From: Otis tarda
Lineage: Eukaryota; Chordata; Aves; Otidiformes; Otididae
NCBI GenBank assembly: GCA_026413225.1
Contig: CM048552.1
Span: 24,603,001-24,667,000, forward strand
DNA: 64,000 bases
Direction: 5' to 3'
The notes beneath the pieces were generated by a model. It saw only the letters and a list, made by a program, of their open reading frames with translations, was not told where the DNA came from and did no database searches. Each line of letters opens with the position of its first letter. Position 1 is the first letter of the stretch. The position numbers and the translations under genes were made by a program. Below, one piece after another: positions 49,441 through 62,400 of the stretch.

Positions 49441-52283
49441 AAGATGTAACCCTGAAACTAAAGATTTTTTAATACAGAAAAAATTAGAGATCCTGTCTGC
49501 AACTTAGTGTTTTGCGTTTGTTTTAATTTTTATGTGACTAACTTTTGTATTGAAAAAATTGCTTCTTTCAACTAGAAATTCTTCATGAACTCATTCCAGT
49601 TTCTCCAAATATTTGTAGCCAAATAAATGTATTTGAGGGAATGGTGTTATTACCATTCCTTTTTATCCACTAGCTTAGGCACTTATTCACCGCATGAGAG
49701 ACCAGGGATCAAGCCTTTCTGCCTGAAGGGATCTGAACTCACATCTGCCACACACCAACAAAGTGCCATCAGTCTGTTAGAGCTGCTGTGTTCAGCGTAA
49801 ACTATTTAAAATTCATTGAACCATCATGTGAAGGAGTGAATTATTTTACAACCCAGCTTGATCTGCTGGGCACTCTCATAGGATGTAGGACATTTTCATT
49901 CCAGTCCCTGCTCCAGTGAGTCTTTTAATATTAATACGAAACAACATATGACCAACATGACAGAGGAAGGACACCTCACTGTAGGATGATGGTATTTATA
50001 CCAGCATGGTATGCATTTAGAGAAGCTTCCTGAGACACATTGGTTCAAGTAAAGCACAGAAATTAATATGAGCCTTTGGCCTTCCTAAGGATTTTGCTAA
50101 CCTCTAGAAATTGGATAAAAGAAGATCAATGAGTAAACTATAATTAATTCCAGCTCTTCATTTCATTGCTTGTCCTAAAGTGTCTGAAAATCACATATTC
50201 TGTTCATGTTCAATGTAATACTTCAGTAAACATGTGACTATTTATCACTTTTTTTCTCAATTGGCAAAGACAAAACAAACCAAAACATAAAATTTATTTA
50301 AACTAAATTAATTTGTATGTATTATTTTATTCAGTTGATGAAGAGAAAATAACTACTCGGAGATCTTTAATTGCATCCATTTTAAGGGGAAAGGATCCTT
50401 ACCACTGTATTCAATTGTCACCTAAAAACTTTATCAAGCCTTTAATATGCACTTGCTGAAGTCTGAATAATTGCATTGGTGGTGACTGAAAGCTTATTAT
50501 GTGATTTTAATTACTGAGAGGGCAATCAATCTCTGTTCCCTACAGCTATTGCTGTGCAAAGTTCCATTTAGTGTCCCATTTCCCTCCTTTTCTTTTTGAG
50601 TAAAGGAAAATTGACTGGATTAAGTGTTTCCTTTACTAGTAAAAGTATATATATTTCATTTTAGGGTTTCATTCTAATGGCCTTACATAAGCAAGAAGAA
50701 CAGCTATGAGCAGTGTATTTCCCAGTATCATTACTGGGAATAGCTTTGTATTTGCTTGTTCAAAGCTTTGTTTTGCATAAGCAGGTTCGCTGGCCGAGTG
50801 GCTTGTTGCACAGCTGATTTTTGGAACTAAATAGTCTAATATTGGAAAGATGTTGTCCAATGTGGCCTATCTGGGCAGAGGGAGATGGAGAGATAAAATG
50901 TTTTTTCAGTTTTAGATTATGGAGAGTTTATTCCCTTTACCATTTAGTCACCTGCAGCTGAGGATGACAACTAGAAAAGGATGGGGAGGCTGGAAGTCCT
51001 CAAAAATCTCTCTGGCAAACAGATACGTGCTGTCCATTTCTAAAGCAATTGTATCTTGCAAAGTGAAAAAGTCTTTGTTTATTTTTTTAGTCCTACTTCA
51101 AGTCATTCTGAGATAAATTAGGCTTAAATGAGAGCCCACGACCACCCAACTCATTCCCTACATTATACCCTTGTTGCCACTTATTCTGTCACACCCCTAT
51201 TCTGCAATGTTTCACAAGTACCTAACTGAATTCAGTGTGACCCCTCTTGCTTAAATTCCAAACTTTTGCAATCCTTGGCTAAAGCAGGATTGAAGTATCA
51301 TGCAACTCCCTTTGCAGTTATCTCACTGTCTTGGAATAACATATCCAAATATTTTGTCTAAGCTGGTTTCTGGTAGGTATTTGACATGTTCGTTTTTCTT
51401 AAGATCATGCAGCATTTGGACCTACCAACCAATGCATTTAATCTGAATGAGTTTCACTCTTCCCACTGTAATGGGAGGCAGAGTAGCAGTTAAAATGAAA
51501 GTTTTTGCTTGGACACTTTCTCTTGTCTGTGATTAGAAAGAGGATCTAGGTGATTTGCTTAGACCTTTAAATAACTAATACTAGTTGAGCTGAAGTCCAT
51601 ATGGCATTTAAATGAATTAAGCCTATCTCTAATGAGTATCAGGGTTTGGAAGTCATTGTTGTTTTTCAGGCTTCATGATCTGGCCATTTTTATATTTCCG
51701 TATGTCCATGAAAATATTTCAGTAGTACCTGGCAGAGCTTGTTTAAATTAATGATGTGCTGCTGCACAAAACATTTGATTATATGGTGAACAACAATTTA
51801 AACAATTCCAAATACCGTAACTTATTCTTTATATCCAGTGAATTACTTCTGCAGTAATGAAGGAATAAATGATAGAATGAACTCAAGGATGTTTAATTCT
51901 TCTGTACTGAGAAATCGCTATTGCCAATTTTATGTCATGCAACTGAGTCATTTCTTTATAAAATTAACAAATAAAATCTGTTAAAAGATAAAAGGTCACA
52001 CTGGCTTAGGAGTTTCAGTGACATATAATTGTCTTAGCTTCATCTCACTATAGCCAATACTTTGACAAGCAGGACACTGCAAAGACCTATCAAAAGTTTT
52101 GTGGAGCTTTGAAGTATTAAGGAAGTCAGTCCTAGCACAAACCACAATCACTGAGATTCATTCCCTGTCAGTACTGTTTTCCCTTTCAAGGAAAAACTAC
52201 TTAAAAACCCTTCCACTGCAAAAGTTGCAGTTACTGAGGTTCATTTCTTGTGAGCAGTAGAACAGAAAAACTGATAAAGAATT

Positions 52284-53048
52284 AGAATCATAGAATCATA
52301 GAATGGTTAGAGTTGGAAGGGACCTTCAAAGGTCATCTAGTCCAACCCCCCTGCAAGAGCAGGGACATCCCTGACTAGATCAGGTTGCTCAGAGCCTCAT
52401 CCAGCCTGGCCTTGAACACTTCCAGGGATGGGGCATCCACCACCTCTCTGGGCAACCTGTTCCAGTGCTCTACAACTCTCATTGTAAAAAATTTTTTTCT
52501 AATATCTAATCTAAACCTAGCTCCTTCTAATTTAAACCCATTACCCCTTGTCCTATCACAACAGGCCCTACTGAACAGTTTCTCCCCATCTTTCCTGTAG
52601 GCCCCCTTGAGGTATTGGAAGACCGCTATCAGGTCTCCCCGGAGCCTCCTCTTCTCCAGGCTGAACAGCCCCAACTCTCTCAGCCTGTCCTCATAGGAGA
52701 GGTGCTCCAGCCCTCTGATCATCTTGGTGGCCCTCCTCTGGACCCTTTCCAACTGGTCCATGTCCTTCTTGTGTTGGGGGCTCCAGAACTGGACGCAGTA
52801 CTCCAGGTGGGGTCTCACCAGGGCAGAGTAGAGGGGCAGAATCACCTCCCTCGACCTGCCGGCCACGCTCCTCTTGATGCAGCCCAGGATGCGGTTGGCC
52901 TTCTGGGCCGCAAGGGCGCATTGCCCGCTCATGTTGAGCCTCTCGTCCACCAGCACTCCCAAGTCTTTCTCCTCAGGGCTGCTCTCAATCCATTCTCCGC
53001 CCAGCCTGTATTTGTGCCTGGGATTGCCACGACCCAGGTGCAGGACCT
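52284..53048 (-). mobile_element. CR1 LINE copy C, 3' end only
   Basis: A 765-base 5'-truncated CR1 with the octamer tail (AGAATCATAGAATCATAGAA on plus), 3'UTR and the last part of ORF2. It ends abruptly at CAGGACCT, beyond which unrelated AT-rich DNA begins. Base for base it is nearly the same as the end of copy A over this span, so both derive from the same young subfamily. Confidence 0.95.
52375..53047 (-). pseudogene. CR1 copy C ORF2 C-terminal fragment
   Basis: An open frame from the truncation point to the natural stop after EALSNLI. It contains the C-terminal region seen in copy A. Over the 195 residues from LGVLVD to the end I count four differences from copy A (K/E, SS/AG, G/A). No stop or frameshift is present, but it lacks the RT catalytic core and the endonuclease, so it has no activity of its own. 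Confidence 0.9.
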
Positions 53049-53721
53049 GGGTAAATGTGCAGGAAACTATTCTGCAGATGCTGATCTTTCTATATTAATG
53101 GGCAATTTTTTTGAGGATATTATATAAACTGTGCTGGCATACAGTTTTTCATTTGTACTTTTACCGGTTGTAACTTCCTAGTTCTTCCAGTTTCATCTCA
53201 CTAACTCTTCATTCTCTTATTTGAGCTTATTTGAGAGCAAGAGAGGAGGGAAGAGAAAAGACAGCTCAGAAAGAAATCAGCCCGTGAGAAAGTGCAGGAA
53301 CATAATCTGAAAATATGATTAAAACTGTCACCATGATTAATATTTTTGGCCTTCCTCTCATCTTGTACTCATCAAGACTCCTTTTGCCTCTGGTCTTGGA
53401 ACCAGCAATTTCACTTACTCTTGATTCTACTTCACCTCCAGGTCTTTTACCCTTTTGCTCCATCCTTCTGAAGTTCTGCCTTGCTCTTTTTCACCCTTAT
53501 ACACTTCACTTTTCCTTTTTCATCGCCCACAGGCCATCTTGGTGAGTTTGTTCTTCAGTACCATTCACCTGAGAGAGAAAGATGACTTGGGTTACCCACT
53601 TGCTACCACCAAAGACTCTGTGCTCAGTCTGGTGGTTGTTTGCTTGCTTATGCACAAAAACCACATCACCTTCCCCAGACCCCATTCCTGCAGAAAGCTG
53701 ATCCTGCAGGTTTTACCCTAG
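53049..53721. other. Short spacer between CR1 copy C and the LTR
   Basis: AT-rich at first, then T/C-rich. Two overlapping plus frames (53315-53545, 53455-53721) have no recognisable domain. Confidence 0.45.
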
Positions 53722-53726
53722 CCTAG
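53722..53726. repeat. Target-site duplication CCTAG, left copy
   Basis: CCTAG recurs at 54852-54856, directly after the LTR. Confidence 0.93.
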
Positions 53727-53908
53727 TGTCGTAGTTCAGCCCCGATCGGGACGAGACTACGCAGTCTCTCTCTTGCTCCCCCCACCCTCCGAGAGAATAG
53801 GAGGAGATGATATAAGAAAAATGGCTCGAGGTTTGAGGTAAGGACAGGGAGAAATCCTTAAAGTTACCGTCACGGGCAAAACAGACTCGACTTGGGGAAA
53901 ACTATTCA

Positions 53909-53914
53909 TTTATT
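53909..53914 (-). terminator. LTR polyadenylation signal AATAAA (minus strand)
   Basis: The plus strand reads TTTATT, at the position equivalent to 30251-30256 in the nested LTR. Confidence 0.6.
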
Positions 53915-54671
53915 TCTAAAACTAGCAGGAGAATGAGACAGAGAACAAGATAACCTCCCTCCACCCCTCCCTCTTCCCGGGCTTAACATTATCTCTACTA
54001 CCTCCCCTCCCGAGCGGCACAGGCAGGAAAAAGGGAATGGGGGTTGCAGTCAGTTCATCACGTGTTGTTTTATGCCTCTGCACCATCATCGGGGGAAGAA
54101 CTCCTCACATTCCTCCTCTGCTCCATCGTGGGGTCCCTCCCACGGGCCACAGTCCTTCATGAAACTGCTCCGGTGTGGGTCATCTCTTCCACAGGATGCA
54201 GTCCCTCTAGAACAGCTGTCCCAGCGGGCCCTCCACAGGCCACAGCCTCCTTCAGGCCTCCACCTGCTCCTGCGTGGGGTTCTCCACGGGCTGCAGGTGG
54301 ATCTCTGCCCCTCCATGGACCTCCATGGGCTGCAGGGGGACAACCTGATCCACCATGGTTATCACCACGGGCTGCAGGGGAATCTTGGCCAGGAGCCGCA
54401 TTACTCTTCCCCCTCCTTCTTCACTGACCTTGGCGTCTGCAGCCATTCCTCACAAGCCTGCAGATGCCTCTCAGGATCCTTTTTACATATTATTCACTTC
54501 TCATCTCCTCTCCACTTCTTGCAGCTGGGCCGGGCCGAGTTGGGCCCAGTCGGCTGCCCGGCGGGAGGCCAGAGGGTGAGGCCTGCAAGACCCACAAGGC
54601 TCGCGCCTCCCCCTCTCTGCCCCTACTCAGCTGCTTCACATCTTCTTCCTTTCTTTTTCTGTTTTCCCCTT

Positions 54672-54679
54672 CTTAAATA
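54672..54679 (-). promoter_or_regulatory. LTR TATA-like box TATTTAAG (minus strand)
   Basis: The plus strand reads CTTAAATA, 173 bases from the LTR 5' end and the same offset as in the nested LTR. Confidence 0.55.
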
Positions 54680-54851
54680 CGTTATCGCCGAGGCGTTATC
54701 ACGGGACATTCTGCCCAATTGGCTCAGCCTTGGCCAGCAGCAGGTCCGCCCTAGGCCCAGCCGAGTCCACTGAACAAAGGGGAGCAACTTCAAGCAGTTT
54801 CCTACAGAAGCTACCACCTTAGGCCCCCCCTTACTAAACAAAACCAAAACA

Positions 54852-54856
54852 CCTAG
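54852..54856. repeat. Target-site duplication CCTAG, right copy
   Basis: Pairs with 53722-53726. Confidence 0.93.
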
Positions 54857-56239
54857 TAAATGTGCTCTCATCAACCAAAATAATACCCTCAAGACTAAAC
54901 ACAAAGCTGAACAGAGATTTGGGGTTTTTTTTAATCTAATTTCCCTGATTTTTGTATAATTACTCTAATTCTACTTCAATAAATAAGGAAGACAGAGAAA
55001 AAAGATTCTGATCAAGTGTAGGTGATTTGCGGATCTGGTCTATAGATCTAACTCAAAACAGGTTTCAGAAAAACAAAAGCAAAGGCCTGCTCTGAGAACA
55101 GTACAAGAAGACAGAGTAGCTTGACTAAAGGAATTTTTTCTAACATAACTTTAAATTTTGGTTGGTTGTAACATTTATATGAGAATGATATATCAGAGTT
55201 TGGACACCAAGGAATCATAGCTGATTATTGCATTCCAAATAGGAGAGTGGAGAAATGTCATCTTAAGGATTTACTTTTTTAGTGTATTACTTTTCATTAT
55301 CTTAATTTATTTCAACATTTAAAGCATGAAAATCACCCATTTGCCAGTCTGTCCTCCCTTTTTATATCCATCAGCTGTTGTACCATAATGTAATTTCTGA
55401 TCACACATGCTACAGTACAGCTAAAAATGTGGGTGATCAAACAATTTCATCTACTCGCATCCATAATGAACAGGTTAGGAATTAATATCCTAAAATAATT
55501 CAACTTATAGCTAGATAGAAACATTCACCAGAGTTCAGTATTACTATCAATCCCTACAGTATGTATAAGGGACTAGGAAAAAAAAATGAAACAACCTAAG
55601 TAAAGGAAAGAAATTATGATAAAAATAAACTTCTCTCAGTGCTATGTGTTTCATATGATCAATTTTTGCTTTGTCTCTAAGGGACTTTCTTCTTGACAAA
55701 GCTGAAGTTTAGCAAGTGCTAAGGTTATGTTCTACAGTTGAATCAGCTGTGGCATCAATTCATCACAACTACACACATCTGGCAGACTGCTATACAGTTC
55801 ATGTAGTTTATTTGCTTGCTAAGGTAGCTAAAAGACAAGTTTTTACTTGAAGGGATTATCTACAGATGTTCCCTCTGATACAAAAAGTGTGTGTGTTTCC
55901 CAGGAGCTATCTCATTACTTAAGCAGGGCTCTATCGAAAGCTGTGCATCGAAATCTGAGTGCTCAGCACTAGACAGTCAGGTTATTCTGGCTGGAAAAAG
56001 TGCTACCAGCTGTGCTGAATAAGGCTGCAATTGAAAACTAGCTAATAGAAGAAAGCAGGAATTGCTTTTTCCTTTTTTGTTTTTTTTGGATTCTTTTTTG
56101 TTTTGCTAGAGGCCCAGCCAAAATAAGTTTCTTAGATCTCCCAGCATCCCACTCAAAGGGCTCTCTTACAAACGTAACTGGAAAACAGCAAAGGGGATGA
56201 TGGCAGCATTTGAAAGGGGGGTGATGGTAGGGTTTTCCA
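54857..56239. other. AT-rich spacer
   Basis: No gene or clear repeat seen. Confidence 0.5.
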
Positions 56240-56404
56240 GGGGTGGATGCCCCATCCCTGGAAACATTCAAGGCCAGGTTGGATGAGGCTCTGAGCAACC
56301 TGATCTGGTCGGAGATGTCCCTGCTCCTTGCAAGGGGGTTGGACTAGATGACCTTTGAAGGTCCCTTCCAACCCTAACCATTCTATGATTCTATGAATCT
56401 ATGA
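56240..56404 (+). mobile_element. CR1 LINE 3' end fragment, plus orientation
   Basis: Begins at GTGGATGCCCCATCCCTGG (the VDAPSL codons of ORF2), runs through the ORF2 end and 3'UTR (GTTGGACTAGATGACC, GGTCCCTTCCAACCC) and finishes with ATTCTATGATTCTATGAATCTATG. The ORF2 stop codon position reads TGG instead of TAG. It is the only CR1 copy here in plus orientation. Confidence 0.92.
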
Positions 56405-59400
56405 AAGACACATTGCTCAAAAGCTCCTCAAGGAAAGAGTCTCTTTGGCCAGTCTCAGGAGGACTGTGTCCACCTATCTCCAGCTCCACCTGAGTACTTT
56501 CACCTTCAAGCTATGGGATACATGTAGTTAGAGCACTTTCCCTCCATCCCTGAAGAGACGTCACTAGGCAGGGAGGATCATGTACCATAAAAGCAGCAAG
56601 TCAGAAGACAGGAGGGAGCCAGACACCTTCAGTCAACATAGTTACAGGAATCTTCATAATTGTTGTGTGGTTTTTGTTTTAAATTAAAAAAAAAATCTTG
56701 AGTAAAGGGAGGAAAATTCTCCCTTCCTCTTCTCCACCTCTTCTCAATTAGGCAGTAAACTGACATTGATTTACCTATTATCTAACCTCCCTCTTGCCCT
56801 GACATTGCCATGCTTTTAAATGCGCATAAAAAGATGAGAAGAAGATGTTAGGTGTAGCAGAAAGAAACTTCAGCCTGTAAAACCTGCCCAGCAGAAACAT
56901 GTCAGAGAAACTGCAGGAAAGTCGAAGAGCACCTGTGGTATATCAGGGCTAGGGCAGAGGAAAGAAGATGTTAATGGTGTGCTCCATACTAGTGCTGGTA
57001 TTTCCAAAATAGATCTGAAGGGGCCTTCTTCTCTTTTAGTAGGATCCCTGTCTTTCCACCTTGAGTATGCAACTGCATGCATTTTGGTTCTAAATGTATG
57101 CCCATGTTTTGATTCCTTTGTATTTTCCATTCTAGACTTCTTGGCTAGTTACTTGAGGACAACATGTTTATGGTTGTTAGAGAGGGGGAGATCATAGTGC
57201 TTCGAACTTTGTGGATAAACTGAAAAAAAAAAAAAAAAAAAAAAAGAGTTGCCAAATGGCCTTCAAGAGAACTAAAAAGTATTTATTATACAAGAAGCTT
57301 TCGAGTTGCTTTTATTCAGCATGACAGAACAGTAGAGAATTGTAAGTCCCAGTTGCCCCTTAATTACACACCTTGGCTCTGCTGCCATGCAAGAAGATGA
57401 GGCTGCAACAGGCAGTCTTATGGCAGTGGGGTTAAAAACGTTGATTCAGTCACTTGTGCCTGAATGATTTCTGCTGCATTATTTATACACCTCAAATGGT
57501 CCAATACTGCATGTTTCTCCCCCTATCCCTTTGCTTTCTCCTCAGAGGATAGTTACAGGGGAGGGGCAGAAAATTATACAGATATGCTGGCAGCTAAAAT
57601 GAAGTAAACCTGAGGGTTAGGAAAACAAATCACAGCGATGTTGTGGCAACATGCCCATTTATTTCCTAGCAGAATCCCACATGATATGTAAGTAGTAAAA
57701 TGAAGCCAGAGAATTAAAATTGCACAGAATATGTTAATATTCCAGCCTGAAGACAGCAAAGGCACATGTGAATGCACACCAGCTGCAGGTTAAATGACAC
57801 AGAAAAACAAGTGACAAGGATGTCTCAAGAGCTTCAAAATCTGAGTGCTCATCCAAACTCTTCCAAACTGTTCAGTTCCACGCACATTCAGCTCTTGAAG
57901 GTTGCTAAAAAAATACCCTTTAGGTGAAGTATTGAAGTATTTTTTTTCTGAGAAGGCTTTGAGGTCTGCTTTTCCTTCCATCTTTACATGGTGAAAATAC
58001 TGGTCATTCCTACGCTGGCAAACCAAATCCAGTAGAGTGCCATTACCCTCTCTTGCTTCTTTAGTGTGATGCTGAAGGGTCCTCATAAAGGTTTCTTCTG
58101 CTGCTTAGATTACAGTTTTACTACTATACCTCTAATCCCATGATTGTGGTGTTGTTGACTCATAAAAAAAGAACTGTTCTCTAACTTCATGTTTCTTTCT
58201 GTTCTCTTCCAATCAGCGAATATCTTAATACACCCATAGATTTTTTAACCATACAATTTTATTAATATAATGCAGTAAGTATTCTTAACAGATCTAGGTA
58301 ACTTTTCTTCACTGAATAATATTGAGCGGAAGAGATATGTGAGATATCAAGCAGCTTGTAGCTATTGAGTTCTAGAAAATGCACATTCAAGTTCCGTCAG
58401 GTAGACAAGAGGTGAATTTCAGCGTACTCATTGGAAACAGGTGCTCCAACCAGCACCTGAGTAAATCGGTAGCTAAGAGAAAATAGTTTACCAGTAGCTG
58501 GGTAAAATACTAATGTTCCCTCAGTAATGATAAATCCAGCCTTTTCTCCGCTGCCTATGTGAGAAGTGCTAGGACAAAACATGGGACAAGGAGGGAGTTG
58601 ACCTAATAGAGTATTTCATCCAACATGAATTAGTGCATTACTGTATTTTTTTACTATTTTGGCAAGGAAAAAAAGAAGAAATTCTTATTTCCATTAAATT
58701 AGAATTGAATACTTAAATTTCTCCTTTCCATTTAAAAGCAAAATATCACGTAGTCAAGTATTATTGAATGTGACTATAGCTCTAATACAATAAGAATTTT
58801 TTAAAAAAATTACAGAGAGATCAGAAACACTGGTCAGTCATAGACATACTGGTCTAGTGGAGGCCAGTATAAGCATATTTGGGGGAACATAGTCTATGAG
58901 AATTTGAAGAAGCCGTATGGGATCATATAATACTGAAGTGAGGTGTTGTAGGATTGTGTGAATTCCTCACACAGCCTGAGCAAGGCCAGAAACAGCATGG
59001 GATCTGAAGAAGGAGCAGTTATCAAAAGCAGTACAGATATAAGGAAGAACTGAGACTAAGATATAAGTGTTTTCAATGGAATAATGACTTTATTCTAGAT
59101 GCTAATTTGTCTTATGTTAGAATAACCTGATCACTCATTTTAATATTTTCAATGTGTGTGAAGACATAATCTTATAAAATAACCTTATCATATTTTAGCT
59201 ATGACAAATGACTACTTGCCTCATGTTATGCATTGCTACTTGCTTATTTAACACAAAAGACAAGTTCTTTTATTTTTAAAAACAGATACCATATTTATAA
59301 ATATTTTCATTTATTTTTAAAAAACATATACTATATTTATTTTATCACCCATTACAAATTGTAAGAACCTCTTCTGAAGTACCACTGCTTAATCAGGTAG

Positions 59401-62400
59401 CCCCATAGCCTATTGACTCTCATGATACTCCCATGTGAAATTTTTAGAAAGAACAATTCCTCTGCTGAGATATTGGTGTGAGACAGATGATCACCCAGAT
59501 GACTACAGCTGGAAAATAATTCTCAGTTCATCTTTACCCTCTTCCTAAGCCTCTTCTGATTTCCTTTCATTCTCCAGCTTGATCTGACACTTGAGCAGTA
59601 TGATTATGTATATCAATGTACATATTTAAAACTTGCTGAAGTTGTGGGACCCTCTTCTCTAGCTGATGTGGGCGTTGGATCAGGATTCACGTGGGTCAGC
59701 GCAAAACCATCAAGGGATCCTTTACTTATATGCAGACTCCTACCTCATGATCTGCCAAGAGGAGTGAGGAATAGCACTTATGGGGTAAAGCTCTCCCCAC
59801 AAAGGAGATTAAATACTTCTATTTATTGTTAATGGAGAGAGTACATCTAGTCCATCATAAATAGCACGGAGCAAACATTCTTATAACATTCTTACTTGGC
59901 AATCTTTCCCCTCTACTTCAAATGTTTCTTGAGTGTCCCTGCAACAAAGTGGAGCTAGAAAATCAGTGAAGTTCTTAATGCTGCTGGAAAGGCTCTGGAG
60001 CTGACTGATGGGCTGCCCACAGCAGCTGTGCATAAACCAGGTCACCCTGCCATCGGCTGACAGCAATAGTAAGTGCATCTGATAAGCCATAAGTGTTTCT
60101 ATTCTTTCTTGTTTTCAAATTGTTCCATATTCTCAAGACAGTTGTAGGCTTTTGCTTCTGGGAGTGCATGTTGCTCTCTGTCAACTATAACATTGGTCAG
60201 AGCTGCTGCTCTGAAAGAATGAGCAGTTTGAACAAACAAAAGGGAAGTAAAGTGCCTGGCCAGAAGTCACCCAGAAGGCTGGTGACAGGATTCAGGTTGC
60301 CTCAATCCTACGCTACTGCCAGAGACATTATACTACTTTGGTTCTCGTCATAAGCACTCCCAAATCCTCATCGGTTTAGAAGGAAATGCAGTTCATCTAA
60401 CAAATTACCAAGGTGCAGGCTGCACGGTCCTTAGTGTCTTTACATACACTTCCCTCTAGTGTTAAAAGGCAGCAACTCAACATGCTTCCTACAGCAATTA
60501 GCTTGCCTTTGCTTGTTACGCTTAGTGTGAACCCCAAATTTCTCTCTGCACTGAAATTCCCTCAAAATAAATAGTACCTTAAGTATCACTTAAAAAAAAA
60601 ATTGTACGATTCCATCATTTACTGCCTTTCCAGGAATACTGCAAGTCATAAGAAGGAACACAAAGTCAAGGTAAAAGATTCAGAGCCATAACATATTCCT
60701 TAAATTCTGTCAGACATTTGTTCACTACAGCTGTGTGTTAGCATTGGACCTGACTTTCAATCATCATCTAAGACAGCACTGCTGATATTCAGAGTATTCC
60801 TAAAGTAGAATATGTTTGTGTTTGAAGATCGAGTAAAGATGTACTGACAAGGAATACCCTTCAGCATAATAACCTTGGCAAGCCAAATTTAGAGGACACA
60901 TTTTGCAAGTCTCTTATTCTAGACATGGTCAAAAAGGTCACTGAGTTTGTTAAACCATATGCTGGCTTGAAGTTTGAAATACTGTACGATAGCCATGCTA
61001 ACCGATAAACACGAAGTGAATAATTCTTGCTAACCAAAGAGTGAACTTTTAAAGAAATTCGAATATTGTAAATAGAACACTTGAGCTAAAAGTGCATCTA
61101 CCTGAAAACAGTCAAATCTTCTGACGGGTTAGCAAAATTCTTTCAACAACAAGACTAAAAGTTTCTCAATATTAAAAAAAAAATATATATTTGTGCCTGA
61201 ACCAGTAGGTGTATGATTTAACTGGTCACTTTCTGAAGCCATTTTAACTCAGAAAATACATTTTCATTATCTAACATGACAAAAGTATCACCTTAGCTAC
61301 TATAAACACTATCCTTATAGTTTGTTCTATCTTTTTATGTGTAAATTAAAAAAATGTTTTAGTTTTAAACCCTTTAAAAAGTGTCTATGGATGCATCTTA
61401 AGCAATATGAAGGCTCCTGCAATTCACCACTGTAAGGTCAATACAAAGTTTCCAATATTCTCTTGCTTCTTTCTTATTAATCTTTTCAGCTCCTATTTGG
61501 ATTCTCTACTGGTGTCTCGCCTCCCTGCAGACAAACATGTTGATGCAAATGAATGCCAACTATTGCTATTCTGATTAGTTACTGCTTGTTCCGTCCACCT
61601 CATACAGCTGTAAATGTCCAAAGAACAGCAAAAGCACAGAAGATTGAGCTTTTTTATTCACAGGTTTGTGTTATGATATATTCAGGAACCTGAACGCAAC
61701 AGCTGAGTAACAATCACAGAAAAAGTCTTTTGGGATTCATTTAATTAATAATACTATAGCCCTGCAATTCTCCCTGCATGGATGTGCTTGTTGCAGCTTT
61801 AAAACACTGGGAAGTCACACACGTACCATTTGGTTCACAGCTCAAATTGGACAATGAAACGAACAATATCAGGTCCTAAGTTTAGATGATTTACCTCATG
61901 TGAAAAGCCAAAACAGAAAACGACTAAATCTGAATCTTCTGAGGAAGGGCTGGGCAACAATTCTTGGACTGATAATTCACTGAAAAAAAAAAAAAAATTC
62001 AGATAAACTGGAGCAGTGGGCTAAAATTGAATTAGCAAGTAATTTTGATCATAAAAATGCGAGAAAGTAGTTGAACCATTTATTTTCAAGAATTCCTGAG
62101 TTAAACATGTTGACATCAGCATGTGCCATGGTTTGATTTCTTTAAAAAAAAACACCTAAAAAACGAAACCTTCTTGTACTCCTGTTACTTTTCTGTTTTG
62201 ATCATAAAGTCAAAACGCAATCCAGGGCTGTAACCACACAACTGCTGTTTCTAACTGTCTTCCCCTTATGTGGCCCTCTGACCTTTCTCAGCAATTGATA
62301 CCTCCAGATAACTCTGGAGTTTTTGTTTGTGTGAAGTATAAAAGACAAAATTTTATTGAATTCTGCAATTGCAGAAAGCTGCTTAGATAACAAAGGCATA

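Larger units (their letters stand above)
32451..52283. other. Long intergenic AT-rich spacer
   Basis: About 20 kb without a supportable gene. Contents include T-rich and A-rich tracts (46373-46399, 48561-48612), an A-run with GA repeat (45698-45730), a probable ancient CR1 fragment (49245-49440) and a GC-richer island at about 46840-47760 with overlapping frames on both strands but no domain. Frames of 60-169 codons, such as 46961-47470 (plus) and 47326-47727 (minus), overlap and cannot both be genes. Neither is recognisable. Confidence 0.45.
53727..54851 (-). mobile_element. Solo ERV LTR, minus orientation, young family
   Basis: A complete 1,125-base LTR: plus strand TGTCGTAG...AACCAAAACA, so on its own strand TGTTTTGG...CTACGACA. 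It is nearly collinear with the LTR at 29306-30438, sharing the start (GTTTTGTTTAGT(A/G)AGGGGG), the TATTTAAG box, the GC-rich repeat block, AATAAA and the last 100 bases. A perfect 5-bp duplication flanks it and it has no internal region. The 233-codon frame on the plus strand (54072-54773) is antisense to the LTR and reflects GC-rich sequence with few stops. Confidence 0.93.

Noticed and set aside
50791..50801. TGGCCGAGTGG, an exact match to a tRNA A-box
   Set aside because: No B-box (GGTTCGANTCC) or cloverleaf follows at the needed distance, so it is a chance match.
54072..54773. 233-codon open frame on plus, rich in Ser/Pro/Gly/His
   Set aside because: It lies antisense within the solo LTR at 53727-54851. 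A similar antisense frame occurs in the 29 kb LTR (29581-30099, minus). GC-rich repeat units with few stops explain it and no domain is visible.
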